Of a stretch of DNA of 64,000 nt, positions 57,180-64,000 are shown piece after piece. Position 1 is the stretch's first letter, and each line of letters begins with the position of its first letter. The notes below the pieces were generated by a model that saw only the letters and a program-made list of their open reading frames with translations, made no database searches and was not told where the DNA came from. The position numbers and the translations under genes are program-made. Origin of the DNA: Eustoma russellianum (taxonomy: Eukaryota > Streptophyta > Magnoliopsida > Gentianales > Gentianaceae); contig AP025041.1 of assembly GCA_036186865.1 (NCBI GenBank), positions 38,119,784 to 38,183,783 on the forward strand, written 5' to 3'.

Positions 57180-58545
57180 GATGAACTAGAGGTGTATGAG
57201 CCAGTAATACCTAATCTGGATGCAAATCTTACGTTTTTTGAAGATTATGGCAAACCTGAAGAAACAGTTATTCATGGTACCGGGAGGGGGGAGCTTAGAA
57301 AATGTCTATCGAAGGATAGTAGACCAGATCAATTAGAGGTGAATATGTTGTTCAAAACCAAAGATGGTATGAAACATACTGTACAATTATGGCTATTTAA
57401 GCATAACGGGTTCTACAAAATTGTGTCTAATTTGCCATAATATTGATATAGTAAGTGCGCAAATCAAAAGACACTAAATTGTCAATGGTGTCTTCGAGCA
57501 AGTTTGAAACAAACATATAATTATTGAGATATTGACATTTTTCATGAGCATCATAGTAGTGTGAATGCGAACATCACACGATCATAGGATTCCCGATTTG
57601 AATATGGCTGAAAGAATGAGTAGAGAACACATTTTTTAGGATGTGAACTTTAGAACTCAAGATGTTCGAGAATGTGTAAAGGAGAGCTTGAATGTTGACA
57701 TTAACTACAAGAAAGCATAGAGAAAAAAGGACCGCAATAGAAGTGGTATATGGTGATTGTCTCAAATCTTTCCATGAGTTGCCCCATTACATGACTACCG
57801 TTGAGACACCAGACGAATGAACGCGGTGGATACATGATCCAGAGTTGAACATGGTCGATATGGAGATGTTTGGTACAGTTTTCTCGATATTTAAACCGTC
57901 GGTCTTGGGTTTTAACATTGGCATCCGATGATATCAACTGATGGTACGCATTTGAATGCCAAGCATAGTAAGAAGTTATTAATCATTGTTGCTGTTGATG
58001 CAACTGATCATATATTTTCGGTTGCTTATGTTATTGATGATGAGGAGAGCGAACAAAATTAGGGCTGGTTGCTTAGGAACATACATCAATATAAAATTGG
58101 TGATATGAAAGATGCATGTTTGATTTCGGACTGGCCTTCAATCACTGATTCGATCAGATACTATACGAGAACCACCTTATGTATGTCTTAGATATTGTCT
58201 TCGTCACATCAAATTGAACATGTAAGTTTTCAGAAAATTAATTTATGCATTTATAGATATTGTATCATATTACGGCATTCCTGTTCTATCTAATTTGTAG
58301 ATAAACTTTATGGTAAGGGGTTGAGCAACATTCTACGAGCAGATGCATCAGAAGATAAAGTGCACAAGTTTACACAATGTATCGAGAAAATGAAGGCTTT
58401 GACTAAAGATGCATATGATTATCTTAAACAAATACCGCTTAATACACGGACATTATTTCACGACGGTGATAGGAAGCATTATATAATGATCAAATACTTG
58501 TCTACCATCAGCGGTATGGAAAGATATATATGTCTACATTGATGC
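57180..58545 (+). pseudogene. decayed Mutator-like (MULE) transposase gene
   Basis: An acidic leader (57070-57190, GAAGAAGAGGAAG repeats) precedes a MuDR-type N-terminal domain: LEVNMLFKTKDGMKHTVQ and WLFKHNGFYKIV (57330-57425), then CRANQKT-like and NCQWCLRASLK. The transposase core follows, split by stops: STDGTHLNAKHSKKLLIIVA (first catalytic Asp, about 57925-57985) and DDEESEQN, then DMKDACLISDWP. After a likely intron (58222-58302), LSNILRADASEDK and DAYDYLKQIPLNTRTLFHDG match the segment after the core. It carries frame changes and several stops. Dead copy. Confidence 0.75.
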
Positions 58546-58559
58546 TCTAGCGTAATGCA

Positions 58560-59060
58560 TCCTAAGGGACCTGGAGCTATCTATGCATCCGCCTATGGTG
58601 GATAGATTTGATAAAATATTATAGGTTTAATAAGAAATTACACAAATAAAGTACGAACGGGAAAAATTCCTCAAAGTTGTCTAGGAGCGCACAGGACGAC
58701 ATTAACATCTACCCATTTTTTTTTTTTTTTCCTCCACCCTCTTCCTTCTTTCATCACCACCTCTTCCGTCGCCGTCTCCGTCGTCATCTTCTTTACAACT
58801 CTTCCATTTTTGCTGCCAATGGCCACCCTACTCGTCCATGTCGCCATCCTCCTCCCCTATTTCCTTTCCATCAACCTACTCCTTTTTCTCCCCAATTCTT
58901 GTTGTTGTTAATGGCCACCCGGCGCATTGCCCCTCTTAATCCCACCATCCGCCTTCCTGGGATCTATCTTACCACTGTCTTACTTTTTTTTCCGCAATAG
59001 TCTCCATCTAATTACAATAAAACATAGCAATCCGACAATCATTAATTCAATACGAGATTA
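58560..59060. other. CT-rich intergenic stretch
   Basis: 58710-58900 is CT-rich (poly-T then CCTCCACC/CTTCCTTC runs), like a 5'UTR or low-complexity DNA. The overlapping open frames are low complexity. No gene supported. Confidence 0.45.
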
Positions 59061-59668
59061 CACCACAAAAAGAATTTCGATTACCGACGAATACATCACC
59101 GACGAAACGAGGTACGTCGGTCTTTCGTCGTTAATTTGTGACGCAATAGCGATAAACACAGTTTCATCGTTAATTGTGACGAAACTACGATGAAATAGAT
59201 TGTCGCTAACAAAAAAGTAGTCAGGTTAATCATTTCGTTACAATTTCGTCGGTGTTTTGTCGATGGTTCATCGCTACTTTGTTCGTCGCTATTTAGTTTG
59301 TAGCTTTTCGTCACTATACCGTCGCTAATGTGTCGCTAAAATTCCAGAAACATAAAACAGATAAACAAGGAAATAAATTCGTCGGTTAGTAGGTTCTCGG
59401 CGTTGTATTAAGTTTCGTCGGTATATCGTCGCTGTTTAGTCGATGAATTAGTCGTCGCAAAAGTTCATTTTACTTTTCGTTCGTATTTTATCTATTCCGA
59501 TTCGTCACTGTGTCGTCGCAGATTCGTCGAGGATTAAACACGTGTATGAATTAAGAAAAAAGAAAGCAATGATTGGGAAAAAAATTTATTCATTTAGAAA
59601 TAAAAATTTACATTATAAAGACGAAAAATTAAAAAAAGAAATCTAAAAGAGAAGCGAAGAGGGGCCGT

Positions 59669-60001
59669 TCACTCTTCGTCATCGGAAGAAAGAGTGGCCG
59701 CCACATTCTCTGCGAACTCTTTGAGGAGGCACTTCAAATTGTAATATCTGGCTTTCAACTTGCGCAGCCTTCTGTTCACGATGTGCAGTTGCCTCGACTG
59801 CTGCTGCATGTTTGCTATAAGCGTACTGTAGTTGATCTGCGGTTTCGGCATTTCTTGTTGAGGATCCTCTGGCGGCATTGGACCATGCACAGATATTGAA
59901 TCCTCCCGCAGAACCGATGGTTGTGGTTGAGGAGGAGGCCATTGTGGAGGTGCACTGTTTGCCCCTCCACGCCTTGGGGTCCTTCTATAACGATGGGGCA
60001 T
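59669..60001 (-). CDS. short basic/Pro-rich coiled-coil ORF in the CACTA region
   Basis: A 110-residue open frame: basic N-terminus (MPHRYRRTPRRGG), Pro/Gln-rich stretch (PPQWPPPQPQPS), then a coiled coil (LHIVNRRLRKLKARYYNLK) and an acidic end (SSDDEE). A TATA-like TATATATA lies on the same strand at about 60072-60063, 65 bp upstream of the ATG. No family recognised. It could be a small DNA-binding or dimerising protein of the element. A decayed paralogue lies 1 kb upstream (60618-61010). Confidence 0.5.
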   Translation of the reverse strand: MPHRYRRTPRRGGANSAPPQWPPPQPQPSVLREDSISVHGPMPPEDPQQEMPKPQINYSTLIANMQQQSRQLHIVNRRLRKLKARYYNLKCLLKEFAENVAATLSSDDEE

Positions 60002-60617
60002 ACTTTGTATTTTGTTTAGGAAGTTTTATAACTTTGTTTATGTGAAATGTAAGGCTGTGGGGTTATATATAGGAAAAATAGCGACGACATAGCGACGAAT
60101 CTGCGACGAATTTATCGTCCGTTACTCAATATCGGAAGATGTGCGGGCATGACACTTTGTTTGAAAAAGCGACGAATTAGCGACGACTTAGCGACGTAAG
60201 GTCATCGTACGTTGTAACACTCGGGCACTGTGCAGACACTGCCGTTTGGGTGAATAGCGACGCCGTAGCTACGCCTATAGCGACGAAACGCATCGTATGG
60301 TGTGAAGATACGGTGTGCGTCGCTATTTCGTCGGTAAATTGTCGCTAAATTCCCACAAACATAAACACAGATAACAAGGAAATAAATTCGTCGTTATTAG
60401 GTTCTCGTCGTTGTATTAAGTTTTGTCGGTATACAGTCGCTGTTTAGGTCCAGTGAATTAGTCGTCAAAAAATTTTTTAGATTTACTTTCGTTGTATTTT
60501 AGCGTCGTCGAGATTCGTAGGGATTAAAACACGTGTTTAAATTAAGAAAAAGTAAAATTATAAAATACATAAAAATTACAAAATACATAAAGAAAAAAAC
60601 TGAAAAAAAAAAATCTA

Positions 60618-61010
60618 AAGAAGATCGGAGAGGAGCCGTTCACTGTTCGTAATCCGAACAGGGAGTAGCAACACTCTCCGCGCATGGCCTTTAGGAGGCG
60701 CCTCACTGCGGCCTTGGCTTGATCTGCATCTCTGCCTTCTGTCCAGGTACTCGAGACGCTGATCCTGTTCCTTAATCACCTCCTCCTCATCTCCTCTACT
60801 GTATTCCACAGCTCCTTTATTTCTACACGAGGATCGCCAATTTGGCGATCCTCTTTGCCCCGCCTTGGCCCCTCCACAGAAGATTCGGAGGTGTCAGCCG
60901 GTGGGGGTGGTTGTGGTTGTGGAGGAACCGGTACGGTGCGGTGGTTGAAGAGCCCGTCCTGGGTTCGTACGACCTCTACCACGGGGTGCCTGTGCCTTAG
61001 TACGAACCAT
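60618..61010 (-). pseudogene. decayed paralogue of the short CACTA-region ORF
   Basis: ATG at 61010 (MVRTKAQAPRGRGR), then a Pro-rich tract in another frame (PVPPQPQPPPPADT) and a helical end (EIKELWNTVEEM). The 3' end aligns in DNA with the 59669 ORF (GAACAGTGAACGGCTCCTCT versus GAAGAGTGAACGGCCCCTCT). TATATAG box at about 61092-61085. At least two frame changes. Confidence 0.55.
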
Positions 61011-61214
61011 ATTTGTCTCCTTTTGTATGATTAGAAAGAAAGTTTGTTTTTTTATATTATTAGAGACAACGGCAGTTTGTTGTTATATAGGGGGAAAACC
61101 AGCGACGACATAAGCGACGACTTAGCGACGTAAGGTAATCGCATGTTGTAACACTCGAAGATGTGCGGACACGGCCGTTGGTAAATAGCGACGCCTATAG
61201 CAACGTTAAATAGC

Positions 61215-61970
61215 GAAAACCGTAGCGAGGCCTCGATGTGCAATGCCTACCTGACGGAGGAGCCTCGACCTTCGTGTTTCATTACTTCGAGCCAGATGTC
61301 CTGTCGAGGTGGCAGATATGTTCCCCAGAATGACGACTGCATTTCCCAGATCCGTGTCCTCCTGATATTCACACATCCGATTAGATTTTCACGGACAGGG
61401 AAAGGAAAATGATATTGGGGGACATCGATCTGAAGATTGCCTCATTCTTATGTTTCTGCGCAACTACCGTCAAGTTGATCGTTTCCAGAGGTATAAACGA
61501 TATCCAATTTTAATTTGTAAATACATTGGCGCTACTCTATTCATTATATTACAAAGGTATACAGGGTACTCATTCGTAATTTGCTTCAGCTTGTTCGTTG
61601 ATTTATTGCAAGAATGTTCACCGGGTATATCGAGCGATGCAATAAAACAATGAGTTAGATGCCAAGTTTGCTGATTGGTTCAGGTGCATTAAGTTTACAT
61701 ATTTGCTGGTTACGTGTACGTCATGTGATACGCATTTATTGAAGATGTAGGCGAAGGACGACACATGTTGAACTGCACAATCTCCCTCTAAATGACCCCA
61801 ACGGCGGTTTCAAATCGAAATTCATCTCAACATACAACCGGCTAACAATATTGAAGATGTAGGTGAAGACGAATACGAGGATGAAGAGGACGACGAACAT
61901 GTAGATGAAGATGAAAATGAAGATGAAAATGAGAGATGCGTATGAGGATGCGGATGAAATAAGATTGACG
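61215..61970 (+). pseudogene. CACTA transposase C-terminal remnant
   Basis: Fragments such as NAYLTEE, FHYFEPDVLSRW, then LQECSPGISSDAIKQ and an acidic GAAGATGAAAATG-rich tail (about 61840-61960) fit, in order, the end of a CACTA transposase (DUF4218/DUF4216-like part), with frame changes between them. This is an inference from short matches; the central transposase domain is not visible. Confidence 0.4.
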
Positions 61971-62089
61971 TTAGTCAAAATTTTATGTACCTCTTTATGT
62001 GAAAGTGTGTATGTGTTTGATGCACTTATACACATGTATAGACATAATGTGTGTCTGTAAGTACTTTAATATTTTATATTATTTTTTAC

Positions 62090-62210
62090 AATACTGAAGA
62101 GCGCCGACGATTTACTGACGAAACGTGTCGTCGCACGTTTGGAATAACGACGACACAAGAAATAGCGACGAAAACCTGTCGCCTATTCGTCGCAAAATTT
62201 CAAAATTAAA
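62090..62210. repeat. TCGTCGC-type motif block
   Basis: GCGACGAAAACCTGTCGC, CGACGACAC and TGTCGTCGCACG lie between coding remnants. It is either an internal array or the end of a second CACTA copy. Confidence 0.5.
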
Positions 62211-62462
62211 CCAGAAATACCCCTTCTTCTTTCCCATTTCAGCCCCCGCCCATTTCCCTCCCCTGCGACTTCTCCCTCCCCCGTGAAATCTCCCTCCCTG
62301 GCGACTTCTCCCTCCCCCCGCGAAATCTCTCCACCGCCGCTCCTCCAGCTTCCGTCATTCTCCGGTGACCTCCTTCCCCGGTTTAGTTTTTCTTCCTATT
62401 TCGTTTTTAATGCTTTTAATTAGTTATAGATTCAATTCTTTATTTTGGGTTTGGGTTGTGGG

Positions 62463-62770
62463 TGTTGGTGGTGGGTTGGGGACTATGGGGAGGGCTGTGG
62501 GACGAGGCAGTGGTGGTTGGGGGTGGTTATGGGCGGGGGCAGTGGTGGTTGGGGGTGGCTATGGGCGGGGGCAGTGGGTGGTTGGGGGTGGCTGTGGGGG
62601 GGCAGTGGTGGTTGGGGGGTAGTGGTGGTTGGGGGGTGGCTGTGGGCGGGGCAGTGGTGGTTGGGGGGCAGTGGTGGTGTTGGGGGTGGCTGTGGCTGTG
62701 GGCTGGGTGGGGCGGGGTGGGGCTGGGTGAGGCGGGGTGGGTCTGGGTGGGGCTGGGTGGTGCGGGTTGG
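62463..62770 (+). repeat. G-rich minisatellite
   Basis: Units of about 32-36 bp built on GGTGGTTGGGGGTGGCTATG, GGGGGCAGT repeat about five times, degrading into TGGGTGGGGC repeats. G-runs of 3-7 recur, so the plus strand could form G-quadruplexes. The overlapping long open frames are low-complexity artefacts. Confidence 0.85.
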
Positions 62771-63442
62771 GTTTCCATGTCCGACGACATATGAAGCAAG
62801 CATGTTGGTGATCATGTTGCTAAGGTATGTTCAAAGGCAGCCCCTAATGCTCTTAAATTCTCAATTTTTATGCCTATTTTATGTTACAAGTGATGTATTA
62901 AGTAGCTTTTATTTATTTTTCAAGTTTGAAGCTCAAATGATGTATTATTGAAGCCATGTATTTTGTTTAGCTAGTTTATGGTTGAAGCTGTTTGTTGTTA
63001 AACTGAATTGTGTTTACTTTGGGCAGCCCATAATTCTCTTAAATTTACCATTTTTATGCATAATTCATGTTACAAGTGATGTATCATAAGGATGTAGAGG
63101 TGATGTATATTTGAAGTGTAATTGTTTAGAGGTGATGCATTTTATGCTTTAAGTTTCAAGTTCAAGTGATGTATACTTTGAAGTGTAATTTGATGATGAA
63201 GTTTGATTATCTAGTTTGGTTAATCATGTCATGCTATTTGGATTTGGATTTGTCTTGGGAGAGGCCATTAAGGCCGGGAAACCTCCGATAAACGAATAGG
63301 TCATGCCGAAATTTTCAAACATTATTAATATCTTGCATTAAATGTAATGTAAACACTTGTCATTTTTTGGACATCTTATTTGTTTGGCCAACCAAACCCT
63401 AAACTTGTTGAATGTGCCTTTAATTTTCACTCTTGCAGATCT

Positions 63443-64000
63443 GATGGCTAGTGAGGGTTTACCTACTCGACCCACCTACCCACCAGCCAGACAGGCCCTC
63501 TCAGGAGAGTTCGATCTGTTCGTTTCTCAGCATGAGCTGCTTGGTTCGGTGTCGACCGCCGCTCTGGCTGCGGACGCGGACCTTTTAGGGCATATGCCGA
63601 TAGGTCCGCACCCCCCAGATCTCCGACGCCACCCACACCCACCGATTCAACCCATCATCAGGCATCTGATGCGGCATCGGACGAGGGTGTCATACCAGGG
63701 CGTCGTGCCCTCCCTTGGTCACATGCTACCCATACGTAAGTAATGATTAATTTTTTTAACACGTTTTCAAATATATTTCACGAGTTATTTTTTCCTAACA
63801 ACTTCACCTCTTTCAGGTTTGCATCGGACTCGGGCCAGATTTTCAGTTGCATCAACTCTGTCCTTCAACCTGAGGCAGGACCCTGCTGGATATGCCTGGT
63901 CCCGTGTCACCCCGCAGACACGTAGGTTCTAATGGGATGAGTTTCAGGTATTCAAATTTGATGAATTTCACTTTTTGATGCATAATCGATCATTACTTTT
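63443..64000 (+). CDS. CACTA-associated Transposase_24-like gene, 5' part
   Basis: ATG 63443 opens MASEGLPTRPTYPPARQ. The first exon ends at about 63736 (donor GTAAGT). The next starts after TTTCAG (about 63818) and gives FNLRQDPAGYAWSRVTPQT, then, after an in-frame TAA, WDEFQVFKFDE. 'GY.W..V...(F)YW.EF' is the hallmark of plant En/Spm second-ORF (Transposase_24) proteins. The 3' end lies outside the window. The TAA (about 63930) suggests a defective copy. Confidence 0.5.

Larger units (their letters stand above)
59300..61315. repeat. about 1.01-kb tandem duplication in the CACTA region
   Basis: The segment from about 59300 recurs about 1009 bp later. ACAAGGAAATAAATTCGTCG is at 59364 and again at about 60373, and the ORF starts are at 60001 and 61010. 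The copies have diverged by small indels. Confidence 0.75.
59061..64000 (+). mobile_element. CACTA (En/Spm-type) transposon region, continues past the window
   Basis: Starts CACCACAAAAAGAATTTCG, a one-base variant of the common CACTACAAAAA terminus, then TTACCGACGAATACATC. TCGTCGCTAA / TTAGCGACGA motifs recur through 59090-61200 and again at 62090-62200, a typical subterminal array. Plus-strand remnants of CACTA transposase genes follow. The right end is not in the window, so it may be more than one element. Confidence 0.65.

Noticed and set aside
58677..59193. Ser/Pro/Phe-rich plus-strand ORFs before the CACTA end
   Set aside because: Low-complexity CT-rich DNA; no recognisable start, domain or conserved end.
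62445..62951. Long Gly/Trp-rich or Pro/His-rich ORFs on both strands
   Set aside because: They are translations of a G-rich minisatellite in several frames; no start context or conserved sequence.

Overview
This is a stretch of plant nuclear genome, almost certainly a eudicot. The evidence is spliced genes with GT-AG introns, a growth-regulating factor (GRF) gene carrying a miR396 site, telo-box motifs upstream of a ribosomal protein gene, and a dense mix of plant-type transposons (Ty3/Gypsy Tat lineage, Ty1/Copia, RTE LINE, tRNA-derived SINEs, hAT, Mutator-like, Tourist-like and CACTA). I see only three convincing host loci: the 3' end of an unrecognised conserved gene (335-966, +), mitochondrial ribosomal protein bL20m (10394-10771, +) and a complete four-exon GRF (22625-19630, -). 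About 100 codons at 1884-2231 (-) look coding but I cannot name them.

Layout. 0-3 kb: gene end, a Tourist-like MITE, an unnamed ORF. 3.7-6.3 kb: decayed RTE-type LINE (-). 6.7-9.1 kb: a cluster of small elements, several with exact target-site duplications (TSDs), including a SINE with an 18-bp TSD. 9.2-10.8 kb: bL20m with its promoter and a 5'UTR intron. 11-19 kb: SINEs, a 698-bp hAT-type element with 8-bp TSD, a decayed Copia element (-) and two hAT MITEs. 19.6-22.6 kb: GRF. 23-25.5 kb: a 2.4-kb solo LTR inside an older SINE. 25.8-37.2 kb: an 11.4-kb Tat-lineage Gypsy element with both LTRs, carrying an antisense, intron-containing extra gene with its own TATA box. 38.3-40.3 kb: a decayed hAT transposase gene interrupted by a SINE. 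44.7-51.4 kb: a Copia element whose 3' LTR was split by a 2.9-kb solo LTR. 53-56 kb: SINEs, a 178-bp tandem duplication, and a 42-bp element consisting only of two terminal inverted repeats. 57-58.5 kb: decayed MULE transposase. 59.06 kb to the end: a CACTA-type region with TCGTCGC-rich arrays, a 1-kb tandem duplication containing a short antisense ORF, decayed transposase remnants and the start of a Transposase_24-like gene that runs off the window.

The host genes do not form a functional unit; this is ordinary gene-plus-transposon interleaving. The best candidates for something unusual are the antisense spliced gene in the Tat element, the duplicated small ORFs in the CACTA region, and the TIR-only mini-element. 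Ten Ns at 26448-26457 mark a gap in the 5' LTR of the Gypsy element. Family assignments come from reading motifs by eye; no database search was run.
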